Positions 43,727-51,989 are shown, counted from the stretch's first letter. The stretch: DNA of 64,000 nucleotides from Duganella sp. Root336D2 (GCF_001425005.1 NZ_LMDB01000036.1:62001-126000), one strand, 5' to 3'. The notes: generated from the sequence alone by a model not told the origin. A program made the numbers and translations.

Positions 43727-44121
43727 TCGAGGGACCTTTCTATCATGGCACCAAAGCCGATCTGGAAGTTGGCGACCTGATTGGCCGCGGCTATACATCC
43801 AATTACGGCAGCAGGCGGCAAGCGAATTTTGTCTACCTCAGCGCAACGTTGGAAGCCGCAACCTGGGGCGCCGAGTTGGCAGTGGGCGAGGGGCGCGGCA
43901 GGATCTATATCGTGGAGCCGACAGGCCCGATCGAGGATGATCCAAACCTGACGAACAAGCGCTTCCCTGGCAACCCTACCAAATCATACCGCTCGCGCGA
44001 ACCGCTGCGCATCATCGGTGAGATCAAGGACTGGACCGGCCACCCTCCCGAACGCCTTCAGGAAATGCTTGATCACCTTGATAAGCTCAAGGAACAGGGT
44101 ATCGAAGCAATCGAAGAGTAA
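43723..44121 (+). CDS. arr: NAD(+)-rifampin ADP-ribosyltransferase
   Basis: 132 aa, close to the normal size of Arr enzymes, which inactivate rifamycins by ADP-ribosylation of the C23 hydroxyl. Conserved blocks are present: FYHGTKADLEVGDLI at the start, VYLSATLEAATWGAELA, YIVEPTGPIEDDPN and PTKSYRSREPLRIIGEI. The GTG start lies within the stop of the upstream acetyltransferase gene. Chromosomal arr genes are common in environmental bacteria; nothing nearby (no integron or transposase) suggests a mobile cassette. Confidence 0.92.
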   Translation: MIEGPFYHGTKADLEVGDLIGRGYTSNYGSRRQANFVYLSATLEAATWGAELAVGEGRGRIYIVEPTGPIEDDPNLTNKRFPGNPTKSYRSREPLRIIGEIKDWTGHPPERLQEMLDHLDKLKEQGIEAIEE

Positions 44122-44149
44122 AGTGCATACCAAAAATAAGGGGAGACAA

Positions 44150-44611
44150 ATGAAAAAAATCTTGAGTGCGATGGTGCTGGCGCTGCTGGCTTGCTCGGCA
44201 CAGGCGCAGGCGCCAACATCGCCTGCGTACGATGCGCAGCTGGCAAAGTCGCTGGGCGGGAATGAACATGGCATGCGCAAGTATGTGTTTGTGGTGCTGC
44301 GCACGGGGCCGAACAAGGTACCGGCCGGACAGGAGCGGACAGAGATGTTCGCCGGCCATATGGCGAATATCCAGCGCCTGGCCAACGAGCGCAAGTTGGC
44401 CTATGCCGGCCCGCTGGATGGCGTCGATGACGCGCGCGGCATCTTCATCTTCGCAGTTGAAAACATCGACGAGGCCAAGGCGCTGGTGGCTACAGATCCA
44501 GTCATCATCAAGGGTGAAATGGTGGCGGAGTACCACACCCATTTCGGCTCCGCAGGCTTGATGATGGTGAACCAGGTCCACTCGCAAATCATGAAGCCGG
44601 CGGCGAAATGA
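44150..44611 (+). CDS. Exported YCII-related protein
   Basis: 153 aa with signal peptide (LSAMVLALLACSAQA). The mature part is a YciI/ferredoxin-like fold (KYVFVVLRTGPNKV, ANIQRLANERKLAYAGPLDGVDDARGIFIFAV, EAKALVATDPVIIKGEMVAEYHTHF) with a histidine-aspartate pattern typical of YCII. Most YCII proteins are cytoplasmic, so export is unusual. GGGGAG site before ATG; stop overlaps the next start (ATGA). Confidence 0.85.
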   Translation: MKKILSAMVLALLACSAQAQAPTSPAYDAQLAKSLGGNEHGMRKYVFVVLRTGPNKVPAGQERTEMFAGHMANIQRLANERKLAYAGPLDGVDDARGIFIFAVENIDEAKALVATDPVIIKGEMVAEYHTHFGSAGLMMVNQVHSQIMKPAAK

Positions 44612-44928
44612 AATTTGCGACGGTCCGCACCTACGCCATGTCGCTGCCGGATGTCAGCGACGAGCCGCATCACAATTTTGGCTCGTTTCGCGTGAAGGGA
44701 AAGATCTTTGTCACTGTCCCGCCGGGAGAGGAATTCGTCCACATTTTCATCCCTGACGAAAGGCGCGATGAAGTGCTGGAGCTGTATTCTTCCTTCGCCG
44801 AAAAGCTGATTTGGGGCAGCAAGGTGCTTGGCGTGCGGGTCGAGCTGGCGAAGGCAGATGCTGCGGTGGTGAAGCGCCTGGTCAAGCAAGCGTGGGAACA
44901 TAAGGCGCTGAAAGGCAATCGTGCCTGA
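44608..44928 (+). CDS. MmcQ/YjbR family protein
   Basis: 106 aa with the CyaY-like YjbR fold: LPDVSDEPHHNFGSFRVKGKIFVTV, then LELYSSFAEKLIWGSKVLGVRVEL and a C-terminal helix VVKRLVKQAWEHKAL. The family was named for a DNA-binding proposal that remains weak. It is translationally coupled to the YCII gene by a 4-bp overlap. Confidence 0.85.
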   Translation: MKFATVRTYAMSLPDVSDEPHHNFGSFRVKGKIFVTVPPGEEFVHIFIPDERRDEVLELYSSFAEKLIWGSKVLGVRVELAKADAAVVKRLVKQAWEHKALKGNRA

Positions 44929-45027
44929 TGTGCAGTAGCGCTTTGCTGAAATAAGTTAGTCAGGCCGAGAGCGGCCAGTACCGGACTTTCGGCAACGCTA
45001 ACGTAGTAGAAAAGTGAAAGGGTGGGA

Positions 45028-45573
45028 ATGTCCGGAGTGCACCTAGAATTGATGCGTGACCCTTCTCGTACCTTCCCTCAAATTGCCGATCCTGATACGG
45101 TGCGTAGTGCTAAGGTTTGGTTCTGCAAATATAAGAGCCTTGCCCCACTGGCGGAGTTACGTAACTTGGAAGAATTGGTCATCGCGAATTTTCCTGATGA
45201 GTGCTTCGAGTTCATAGGACGGCTTGAAAAGCTGCGCTTCCTGAGCGTAGTTCACATGCCAAAGGTGCGCGATTTCGCGCCTTTAGCCGCACTAACACAG
45301 CTGACGTCACTATCCTTATCAACGCTTCCGAGTTGGGATGCATCAAGGAAGACGACAATCATCGAATCGCTCGACCCGCTGTCGACGATCCCAGCACTCG
45401 CACATCTGGAACTTTTCGGTATATGCCCGCCGGACAAATCGCTTGTTCCAATCGAGAAATGCAAAGACCTCCGAACGGCTCGCATCTCACAATTTCCGCG
45501 AGCCGAAATCGATCGGTTCTATGCTGTAACCAAAGTCGGCAATCGGTTCAACCCGGAGCCATCTTTTTCCTAA
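45028..45573 (+). CDS. Leucine-rich-repeat-like hypothetical protein
   Basis: 181 aa with irregular leucine-rich units: SLAPLAELRNLEELVIANFP, FIGRLEKLRFLSVVHMPKV, FAPLAALTQLTSLSLSTLP, IPALAHLELFGICPPD. No signal peptide. Codon usage is less GC-rich than the neighbouring core genes, suggesting transfer. A GTG two codons before the ATG is also possible. Probably a protein-interaction domain; role unknown. Confidence 0.65.
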   Translation: MSGVHLELMRDPSRTFPQIADPDTVRSAKVWFCKYKSLAPLAELRNLEELVIANFPDECFEFIGRLEKLRFLSVVHMPKVRDFAPLAALTQLTSLSLSTLPSWDASRKTTIIESLDPLSTIPALAHLELFGICPPDKSLVPIEKCKDLRTARISQFPRAEIDRFYAVTKVGNRFNPEPSFS

Positions 45574-45766
45574 CCCGTCAATGTCGGCTATGGGGCGGAA
45601 GCTGCCTTCCAGTTGACACGCAATGTCGGTTCAAGTCCGAGCTAGTACATCTGATATTCGCACTGCCGAAGCGACCATTCGCCCCTGGAAATCGCCCATT
45701 CGTCGGCTCGGCCAAGCGCGCAAGGCAGGTTGAAGTTAGCATCCAGATTTTTGAGGAGGCCTGGCA

Positions 45767-47128
45767 GTGAGGAAACTACCCGCAATTCTCTTCGCATCAC
45801 TCTCCGTTCTGCAATCAACCTATGCGTTGGCCGAAACACCGCTCGAACAGCGCCTTGATGCTGCGCTGGCGCCGATGTTCAAGCCGAATTGGCCTGGCGC
45901 CACGGTAATCGTCACGCGCGACGGCAAGCCGGTTTTCCGCAAGGCCTACGGCTTGGCCAATGTGGCGGAGAACACGCCAATGCAGCCCGAAATGCAATTG
46001 CGCATTGGCTCCATCACCAAGCAGTTCACCGCCATCAGCATCCTGATGCTGGCGGAGCAGGGCAAGCTGTCGGTGACGGACGATGTGCGCAAGTTCCTGC
46101 CGGATTTTCCGGACAAGGGGAGCCGCATCACGATCGAACACTTGTTGCAGCACACCTCAGGCATCCCGAACTACACTGCGCTGAAAGCGTTTCGCGAGTT
46201 GCCGGATGAAGGCGTGACCCTCACCCAGGTGTTCGACGTCTTTGCCAGGGAGCCGCTGGACTTCGCGCCTGGCGAGCGTCACAGCTACAGCAATTCTGGC
46301 TATTTCCTGTTGGGACTCATCGTTGAGAAGTTGTCCGGCATGAAGTACCACGACTTCGTCGCGAAGAATATCTTCGATCCACTCGGCATGCAGGACACGG
46401 CGCACGAAGGTTTCGAGCGCAGCGCCAAGCGCCATATCAAGGGCCACCGCCTGAACGGGAAAGAAATCGTGGCGGTAAAGGACATCGACGTGACGCTGGC
46501 CTATTCGGCGGGCGCGCTGGTGACCACGGTGGACGACATGGCGCGCTGGGATGCTGCCGTCAGCTGCGGAAAATTGCTCAAGCCGGCCACCTGGGGGCAG
46601 GCCTTCACTGCCTGCCGCCTGCCAAAGGATGCACCCTGCAACTACGGCTACGGCTGGAATATCGGCACGCTGGCTGGCCACAAGATGATCCATCACGGCG
46701 GCTCGATCCCTGGGTTCACCGCGCAGGCCTTGCGCCTGCCGGACGACAAGGTGTTCGTCGCGGTACTCACCAACGGCAACGGCGGTGCCGTGAACACACC
46801 GGTCATTGCCTACAAGGCGGCGGGCATTGCGATCGGCCAGCCGTTCGCCGATTTCAAGCCGATTGCATTGGCGCCGGAAGCACTGGAAGCCTTCGTCGGC
46901 ACTTATGTCAGCCCAGATAAGATGAAGCGTGTGGTGCGCCGCGACGGTGACAAGCTGGTCATGCAACGGGAGGGCCGCGAGGCAGCGCCGATCATGGCGC
47001 ATGCGCCGGACAGCTTCTTCATGGAGGGATCGCTGGCGAGCCTGGAATTCCAGCGCGGCGCGGACGGCAAGGTCCGCAGCCTGCTGGTGCGCCAGCCTGG
47101 TGCAGACGAGACCGCACTGCGCCAGTAA
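45767..47128 (+). CDS. Exported serine hydrolase, class C beta-lactamase family
   Basis: 453 aa, signal peptide (AILFASLSVLQSTYALA). Catalytic motifs of the AmpC/DD-peptidase fold: S82-x-x-K85 (SITK), Y174-S-N (YSN) and HHGG (309-312) in place of KTG. After residue 360 comes a separate beta domain (LEAFVGTYVSPDKMKRVVRRDGDKLV). Such proteins are mostly esterases or peptidases; beta-lactam resistance should not be assumed. Starts at GTG, with GAGG 8 nt upstream. Convergent with a triplet of small exported proteins that resemble its C-terminal domain in layout. Confidence 0.88.
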   Translation: MRKLPAILFASLSVLQSTYALAETPLEQRLDAALAPMFKPNWPGATVIVTRDGKPVFRKAYGLANVAENTPMQPEMQLRIGSITKQFTAISILMLAEQGKLSVTDDVRKFLPDFPDKGSRITIEHLLQHTSGIPNYTALKAFRELPDEGVTLTQVFDVFAREPLDFAPGERHSYSNSGYFLLGLIVEKLSGMKYHDFVAKNIFDPLGMQDTAHEGFERSAKRHIKGHRLNGKEIVAVKDIDVTLAYSAGALVTTVDDMARWDAAVSCGKLLKPATWGQAFTACRLPKDAPCNYGYGWNIGTLAGHKMIHHGGSIPGFTAQALRLPDDKVFVAVLTNGNGGAVNTPVIAYKAAGIAIGQPFADFKPIALAPEALEAFVGTYVSPDKMKRVVRRDGDKLVMQREGREAAPIMAHAPDSFFMEGSLASLEFQRGADGKVRSLLVRQPGADETALRQ

Positions 47129-47133
47129 AAAGA

Positions 47134-47163
47134 GGCCGCCAGCTTCACTACGAGCTGGCGGCC
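47134..47163 (-). terminator. Terminator for the minus-strand triplet, just after the hydrolase stop
   Basis: Perfect 11-bp stem GGCCGCCAGCT / AGCTGGCGGCC with an 8-nt loop. On the minus strand it is followed by TCTTTTTA, so it should stop transcription from the triplet; on the plus strand it lacks a T tract. Confidence 0.8.
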
Positions 47164-47178
47164 CGGACGTGCTCGCGG

Positions 47179-47577
47179 CTAGCGCGTCATGAGGGAGGCA
47201 TAGGCCAGCGGTTTATCTGGCAGGTCCTCATCTTGATAAACAATACTGCCACTGACATAGCCCTGGTGCGATATGACGATGTTGAGGGTCATCGACCTGT
47301 CGACCGATTCAAACATGTTCTCACCGGTGGCTACAATTTCCCGTTCCGACTGCTTGCCAACCTGTGCATACAGGTGGTTGGCGATGCGGTTGATGTACAT
47401 CTTCTTGCCGTTGGAAAGATAGTATTCACCCTTGTAGGCATGCAGGTCATCCGGCCAGATAAAGTATGGCTGGGGTTTGGCGGCCGGAACAATCACGCGG
47501 CCGACATCGGATTGTTGCTGCGCCAGGGCTTGCATGCAGCTTAGGGCAAGCCCCAGTATCGCAATGACTCTTTTCAT
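47179..47577 (-). CDS. Small exported protein, triplet member 3
   Basis: 132 aa with signal peptide (IAILGLALSCMQALA). Mature region: PYFIWPDDLHAYKGEYYLSNGKKMYINRIANHLYAQVG, then a beta-rich tail. It shares this pattern (WPDDL.. YKG.Y.LSNGK.. RLYAQV) with the two neighbours upstream, so the three arose by tandem duplication. GAGGAGG ribosome site. Resembles the C-terminal beta domains that follow class C hydrolases. Function unknown. Confidence 0.75.
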   Translation of the reverse strand: MKRVIAILGLALSCMQALAQQQSDVGRVIVPAAKPQPYFIWPDDLHAYKGEYYLSNGKKMYINRIANHLYAQVGKQSEREIVATGENMFESVDRSMTLNIVISHQGYVSGSIVYQDEDLPDKPLAYASLMTR

Positions 47578-47591
47578 GACGCCTCCTCGTT

Positions 47592-47996
47592 TCAGCGCGA
47601 GGCGAATTCCACCAGCACAGGTAGTGAGCCTGTGCGCAGACTGCTATCGACATACGCTACATTGCCGGTGATCTGGCCGTCCCAGGTGTATTTGATGTGG
47701 ACGGAAAGCTTGCCGTCCGCCGCGCTGAATTTGCGCAAACCTGTGGCGATCAGTTCGTGCTTCGGTAGAGAGCCAATCTGGCCGTACATCCTGGCGCCTT
47801 GCCTGGTGAGATACAAGGTCTTGCCGTTGGCGAGCTGGTAGTCGCCAATATATTCAAGGATTTCGTCGGGCCACAAAGTAAGTGGCTTCACGTCCTTCTG
47901 GGCAGGCACCACAACTGTTTCGACCGAAGTCTGGCTTTGGGCTGGGACGCTAAAGGCGAAGAGACCCAGGCCGCACGCGAGCAATAGGCGTTTCAC
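47592..47996 (-). CDS. Small exported protein, triplet member 2
   Basis: 134 aa with signal peptide (LLLACGLGLFAFSVPAQS). Same layout as its neighbours: LTLWPDEILEYIGDYQLANGKTLYLTRQGARMYGQIG, a lysine-histidine-glutamate turn (PKHELIATG) and a strand NVAYVDSS. Starts at GTG with a GGGAGG site. It has no cysteine in the mature part, so folding does not depend on disulfides. Confidence 0.75.
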   Translation of the reverse strand: MKRLLLACGLGLFAFSVPAQSQTSVETVVVPAQKDVKPLTLWPDEILEYIGDYQLANGKTLYLTRQGARMYGQIGSLPKHELIATGLRKFSAADGKLSVHIKYTWDGQITGNVAYVDSSLRTGSLPVLVEFASR

Positions 47997-48013
47997 GATA
48001 GCCTCCCATTGGC

Positions 48014-48421
48014 TCAGCGCGATGCAAACCGGATGCTGATCACCTTCGGTTCAAGGCCAGCCATTGGCTGCGATTCGTCGATATAGTTCAAGCTGCCGCT
48101 GACGGAATCGTCATTTGCCCACACGAGTTCCATCCACATCTTGCCGTCGAGTGCCTGGAATTTGCCGCTGCCGGCGCGGGTGATCTCGTGTTCGTTCTGT
48201 TCGTCGACACGCGCATACAGCCGCGTGGCTTTGCGAATCAGGTAAAGCGTTTTGCCGTTGGAGAGATCGTATGCGCCTTTGTATTTGCCAAATTCATCAG
48301 GCGACATATAGACGCGTTGAACCTCTTTCGAGGCGGGAATCAAAACTTTTTGATCGGAGCTCTGTGCGTACGCCGAAATGGCGAGCGCGAACAGGCAGCC
48401 GGTAGCCACAAACCGCTTCAT
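48014..48421 (-). CDS. Small exported protein, triplet member 1 (operon start)
   Basis: 135 aa with signal peptide (VATGCLFALAISAYAQ). VYMSPDEFGKYKGAYDLSNGKTLYLIRKATRLYARVDEQNEHEI is the shared core. The GGAGGCAATC leader fixes the ATG. First of the three, so any promoter lies in 48422-48694. There GCCAGG (48446-48451) and CCTGGC (48464-48469) form an inverted repeat 25-48 nt upstream of the start codon, a possible regulator site or leader hairpin. Confidence 0.75.
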   Translation of the reverse strand: MKRFVATGCLFALAISAYAQSSDQKVLIPASKEVQRVYMSPDEFGKYKGAYDLSNGKTLYLIRKATRLYARVDEQNEHEITRAGSGKFQALDGKMWMELVWANDDSVSGSLNYIDESQPMAGLEPKVISIRFASR

Positions 48422-48694
48422 GATTGCCTCCATTTTTTTGGTGTGGCCAGGTCTCTAAAATTGCCTGGCTCTTTCAATATAGCGCCCGATCGGGCTGGTT
48501 GCTACCCCGGCGTCATCTCGGCTCGTGGCCGCGGTGCGCAGGCTATGCCTCGCGCTGTGTGGCGAGGCTATTGAGAGGTTGGGTGCCAGTTCTAATTGTT
48601 GTCTGGCACTATCCAATATAGCCCTGGCGGAGGACGACGGAACATCAATATTTTGATGAAACCATCTGTGGCGATACCCTGTGCATATGCCCCA

Positions 48695-50101
48695 TCAGCG
48701 CTGGTAGGTAACGCGATACACCTTGTGCGCGTGGTCGTCGGAAACCAGTATCGAACCATCCGGCATCACCGCGATATCGACTGGACGGCCGCTCACCTGT
48801 TCGTTCTGCAGGAAGCCGTCGATGAAGGCGGTATCGCTGACCAGTTTATTGCCATGCAGGGTGACCAGCCGTACCTGGTAGCCAATCTTGTCAGGGCGAT
48901 TCCAGGAGCCGTGTTCCGCGATGAGCAGCTGGTTGCGGTACGGTTCAGGGAACTGCGTGCCGGTATAGAAGGCCAGGCCCAGCGGCGCCACGTGCGGGCC
49001 AAGCGCCGCGACGGGCGCGACGTAGGCGTCGCAGCTCTTGCCCTGGCCGAATTGCGGATCAGGCAGTACGCCGCCATGGCAGTACGGGAAGCCGAAGTGC
49101 ATGCCTGCTTTCGGGGCCACATTCAGTTCGCAGGAAGGCATGTTGTCGCCCATTTCGTCGCGGCCGTTATCGGTGAACCACAGTTCCTTCGTGACCGGAT
49201 GCCAGGTGAAGCCGACCGTGTTACGTACACCGCGCGCGTACAGTTCCCAGTTGCTGCCGTCCGGGTTCATGCGCCAGATCTTGGAGTGGGCCTCGTCTTC
49301 CTTGTCGCACACATTACAGGGGGCGCCGATCGGGATGTACAGCTTGCCGTCCGGGCCGGCCTTGATGTATTTGGCGCCGTGCCAGGTTTCCGACGGCAGG
49401 TCGTTTTTGATGACTTTGTAGGCCGGCTTGCTGGCGTAGTTTTTTTCGATGTCGTCGAACCTGATGATGCGCGAGATTTCGCCGACGTACAGCGCGCCAT
49501 TCAGCAGGGCGACGCCGTTGGGATTGTTCAGGCCTTCGGCCACGGTGACCACCTTTTCAGCCACGCCGTCCTTGTTGGCATCGACCAGGGCGTAGACCTT
49601 GCCGGCTTTTTGCGAGCCGACGAAGACCAGGCCGCTGCTGGTCACTGCCAGTTCGCGTGCGCCTTCCACCTTGTCGGCGTAAACAGCGATCTGGAAACCT
49701 TTTGGCAGTTTTAGCGCAGGCAGGCGATTGGCCGGCGCGGCAGGCGTAGCGCCGGCGTCGGCGGCGGCGTTGCGGGCGGCTGCATTGGCCGGCAGCAGGT
49801 ACTCGGCCAGCGCACTAACCTGCTTGCTGCTCAGTTGCTTGTCCCAGGCCGGCATGCCTTTGTCGAGCACGCCTTTGCCGATCACACGCACCAGGTTGGC
49901 TTTGGTCGGCTGGCCGTGCAGCCATGCGGCGTCGGCCAGGCTGGGGCCGGCGGCGCCTTCCAGGTCCTTGCCATGGCACTGGGCGCAGTTGGCCTGGTAG
50001 AGCCTATGGGCGGCAGTGAGGTCGGGCGCTGCGGATGCAGGAGGGGAGAGCAGGGCGGCGGCCAGGGCAGGGGTGGCCAGCGTCAGGACTTTGTTATTCA
50101 T
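48695..50101 (-). CDS. Cytochrome c / PQQ-dependent sugar dehydrogenase fusion, exported
   Basis: 468 aa. Signal peptide (LTLATPALAAALLSPPASA), then a cytochrome c domain with heme site CAQCH (C39, C42, H43) and a likely methionine ligand in KGMPAW. After an Ala-rich linker comes a six-bladed beta-propeller of the sorbosone/glucose dehydrogenase type (ELAVTSSGLVFVGSQKAG, NNPNGVALLNGALYVGEISRI, GVRNTVGFTWHPVTKELWFTDNGRDEMGDN, EHGSWNRPDKIGY). The fusion lets electrons pass from PQQ directly to heme c in the periplasm. Substrate not predictable. Confidence 0.88.
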   Translation of the reverse strand: MNNKVLTLATPALAAALLSPPASAAPDLTAAHRLYQANCAQCHGKDLEGAAGPSLADAAWLHGQPTKANLVRVIGKGVLDKGMPAWDKQLSSKQVSALAEYLLPANAAARNAAADAGATPAAPANRLPALKLPKGFQIAVYADKVEGARELAVTSSGLVFVGSQKAGKVYALVDANKDGVAEKVVTVAEGLNNPNGVALLNGALYVGEISRIIRFDDIEKNYASKPAYKVIKNDLPSETWHGAKYIKAGPDGKLYIPIGAPCNVCDKEDEAHSKIWRMNPDGSNWELYARGVRNTVGFTWHPVTKELWFTDNGRDEMGDNMPSCELNVAPKAGMHFGFPYCHGGVLPDPQFGQGKSCDAYVAPVAALGPHVAPLGLAFYTGTQFPEPYRNQLLIAEHGSWNRPDKIGYQVRLVTLHGNKLVSDTAFIDGFLQNEQVSGRPVDIAVMPDGSILVSDDHAHKVYRVTYQR

Positions 50102-50246
50102 TGTTTTTCCCTCTGGAATGACGAAAAGGCAGGCGGATTATCCGCCTGTTCCCTGTATTTTGCATTTCGTCGCATATGGCGGGACGCTGCCGGGGACGGC
50201 CGATATGATGAAACCATCGAAAAAACAGTCATTCGGGGAGCGCAAA

Positions 50247-50381
50247 ATGAAAATCGCTAGAAACATGGAAACTATCTTCCTGGCCACCCTCCTGATCCTT
50301 GGTGGTATTAATATGGCAACCATACTTGCCACCAGCGCGCTCCCTGAGATGCCCTTTGTCCTCGCGGCAGCCAATCTGTGA
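50247..50381 (+). CDS. Small membrane or exported peptide of 44 aa
   Basis: MKIARNMETI is followed by a hydrophobic segment (FLATLLILGGINMATILATSALP) and a short tail. GGGGAG lies 7 nt before the ATG. Divergent from the dehydrogenase gene and 31 nt upstream of the GIN-domain gene. Small proteins with this R-N-x-E-T-I-F-L-A start are, to my knowledge, frequent in Oxalobacteraceae, but no function is known. Confidence 0.55.
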   Translation: MKIARNMETIFLATLLILGGINMATILATSALPEMPFVLAAANL

Positions 50382-50412
50382 CAATGCGCTGATGACTTAC
50401 CAAGGAAACATG

Positions 50413-51174
50413 ATGAAGAAACCATTCCAGATTGGCTTGCTGTTCACCGCGCTGTGTCTGTTCCTGGGCCTGGCCCGGGCCGACGATACGACGACGGAGA
50501 CGCGGGCGATCGATGCGCGCGTGGTGCGCGTCAAGCTCGACGGCGTGATCGACCTCAAGCTGCGCCGCGGCGATACGCCGGCGCTCAACATCACCACCGA
50601 CAAGCGCTACGTCAGCAAAGTGACGGCCGTGCAGACCGGCGACACGCTCTACCTCGATACGGAGAGCCGCGGCGTCAAGCTGAAATCCGCGGCAGTGAAG
50701 GTGGAGCTGGTGCTGCCGCAGTTGCGTGAACTGGTGTCGGATGGCGTGGGCAGTACGGAGGTCAGCGGTTTCAGCGGCGAGAACATCGACCTCACCCTGG
50801 ATGGTGCGGGCAGCATGAAGGTGGTGTGCGATTACAAGAAACTGAAGGCCAACCTGGGCGGCGTGGGCAGCATGCATGTGTGGGTGACGGAAAACGAAAA
50901 TGTCGATCTCGACCTGCAGGGCGCGGGCTATATCACCATTGGCGGGCGGAGCAAGAACCTGAAGGCGACGCTGGGTGGCCTGGGCGGCTTGAACGCGCAG
51001 CAGTTCAAGGCGGAGGACGTCAGCCTGGACTTGAGCGGCTTGGGCAACGCGACCATCAACGCATCCAATAACGCCAACCTGAATTTGAGCGGACTGGGGT
51101 CTGTGACCGTGTACGGCAAGCCGACCACCCGCAATGTCAGCGTCGACGGCCTGGGCAAGGTGAGCTGGAAGTAA
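50413..51174 (+). CDS. Exported GIN-domain (DUF2807) protein
   Basis: 253 aa with signal peptide (IGLLFTALCLFLGLARA). The rest is a right-handed beta-helix of DUF2807 type: repeated strands such as LVSDGVGSTEVSGFSGENIDL, LDGAGSMKVVC, LQGAGYITIGGRSKNLKATLGGLGGL and LSGLGNATINAS, each ending in a G-x-G or S-G-L-G turn. These were proposed as adhesin-head-like domains but are widespread single exported proteins. The second ATG of a pair fits the AAGGA site best. Confidence 0.85.
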   Translation: MKKPFQIGLLFTALCLFLGLARADDTTTETRAIDARVVRVKLDGVIDLKLRRGDTPALNITTDKRYVSKVTAVQTGDTLYLDTESRGVKLKSAAVKVELVLPQLRELVSDGVGSTEVSGFSGENIDLTLDGAGSMKVVCDYKKLKANLGGVGSMHVWVTENENVDLDLQGAGYITIGGRSKNLKATLGGLGGLNAQQFKAEDVSLDLSGLGNATINASNNANLNLSGLGSVTVYGKPTTRNVSVDGLGKVSWK

Positions 51175-51217
51175 GAGACATTCTGCAGTGCATAAAAAGA
51201 GATAAATCTAAAGCACC

Positions 51218-51835
51218 ATGAAAAAACTACGAGGCGTGTTAATCGCGCTCAGCATCGCACTTGGGCTACAGGCCAGTGCGCATGCCGGGTTCGCGGAAGG
51301 GGCTACGGCGTATAACAACAAGAATTATGCGCTGGCCTACAAGGAGATCCTGCCGCTGGCCAAGGCGGGTAATACGGATGCCGAGCATTTGCTTGGCTTG
51401 ATGTATTACATGGGCCGTGGCGTGCCGCAGGACTACAAGCAGGCGCTGACCTGGCATCGCAAAGCTGCCCTCAAGGGCAAGTCGGATGCGCAGTATGTGG
51501 TCGGGGCCATGTACTACACGGGCAATGCGGTGATCCAGGACCATAAGGAGGCGGTGACCTGGTTCCGCAAGGCGGCGGAGCAGGGGCATCCGGATGCGCA
51601 GCAGGTCCTGGGGCTGATGTACCGTTATCACATTGGCGGCATGCCGCAGGATAATGTGATTGCGTATATGTTGTGGAACCTGGCAGCGGCAGGCGGGTCG
51701 GCCAATGCGGTGGAGCAGCGCTCGGCGGTGGCGCGCGGGATGACGCAGGAGCAGATCGAGGAAGGGCAGGCGTTGTCGTCGGGGTGGCGGCGCAACACGC
51801 CGTTGCCGCGGTCGTCGCGCACTGGCGGCGGCTGA
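51218..51835 (+). CDS. Exported Sel1-repeat protein
   Basis: 205 aa with signal peptide (LIALSIALGLQASAHA). Three Sel1-like repeats, with the pattern A..LLGLMYYMGRGVPQDYKQALTWHRKAA, then DAQYVVGAMYYTGNAVIQDHKEAVTWFRKAA and DAQQVLGLMYRYHIGGMPQDNVIAYMLWNLAA. The short C-terminal tail is Arg/Ser/Gly-rich. Sel1 proteins act as interaction scaffolds; partner unknown. It follows the GIN-domain gene by 43 nt. Confidence 0.88.
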   Translation: MKKLRGVLIALSIALGLQASAHAGFAEGATAYNNKNYALAYKEILPLAKAGNTDAEHLLGLMYYMGRGVPQDYKQALTWHRKAALKGKSDAQYVVGAMYYTGNAVIQDHKEAVTWFRKAAEQGHPDAQQVLGLMYRYHIGGMPQDNVIAYMLWNLAAAGGSANAVEQRSAVARGMTQEQIEEGQALSSGWRRNTPLPRSSRTGGG

Positions 51836-51932
51836 GCCCCGGTCTGCTCGCCTGCCGCGGGCTGGGTTCTGGGCTTTTGATTTTCGGCGAAGATCAACAT
51901 CGCACAACCAACACCGCAAACCTTTGAGCAGG

Positions 51933-51960
51933 CAGTGTCTGACCCTTGGGTCAGACACTG
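51933..51960. repeat. Intergenic perfect palindrome, GTGTCTGACCC family
   Basis: Arms CAGTGTCTGACCC and GGGTCAGACACTG are perfect complements separated by TT. It shares GTGTC-GAC logic with the GTGTCACAC palindromes but is shorter and exact. It ends 15 nt before the -10 hexamer of the riboswitch transcript and so could overlap its -35 region. Confidence 0.85.
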
Positions 51961-51975
51961 GTTTAACGGTTTTGT

Positions 51976-51981
51976 TATAAT
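51976..51981 (+). promoter_or_regulatory. -10 hexamer of the manganese riboswitch transcript
   Basis: A consensus TATAAT lies 9 to 14 nt before the start of the aptamer. The matching -35 position falls in the palindrome just upstream and is a poor match (AGACAC at 17-bp spacing). Confidence 0.55.
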
Positions 51982-51989
51982 CCGCCCCG

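Noticed and set aside
43723-44121. Arr gene as part of an integron cassette
   Set aside because: No attC-like site, integrase or other cassette gene is visible; codon style and the overlap with the GNAT gene favour a settled chromosomal gene.
45333-45770. Plus-strand frame of 145 codons between the LRR-like gene and the hydrolase gene
   Set aside because: First half overlaps the LRR-like gene in another frame; the rest is not protein-like and lacks a start signal.
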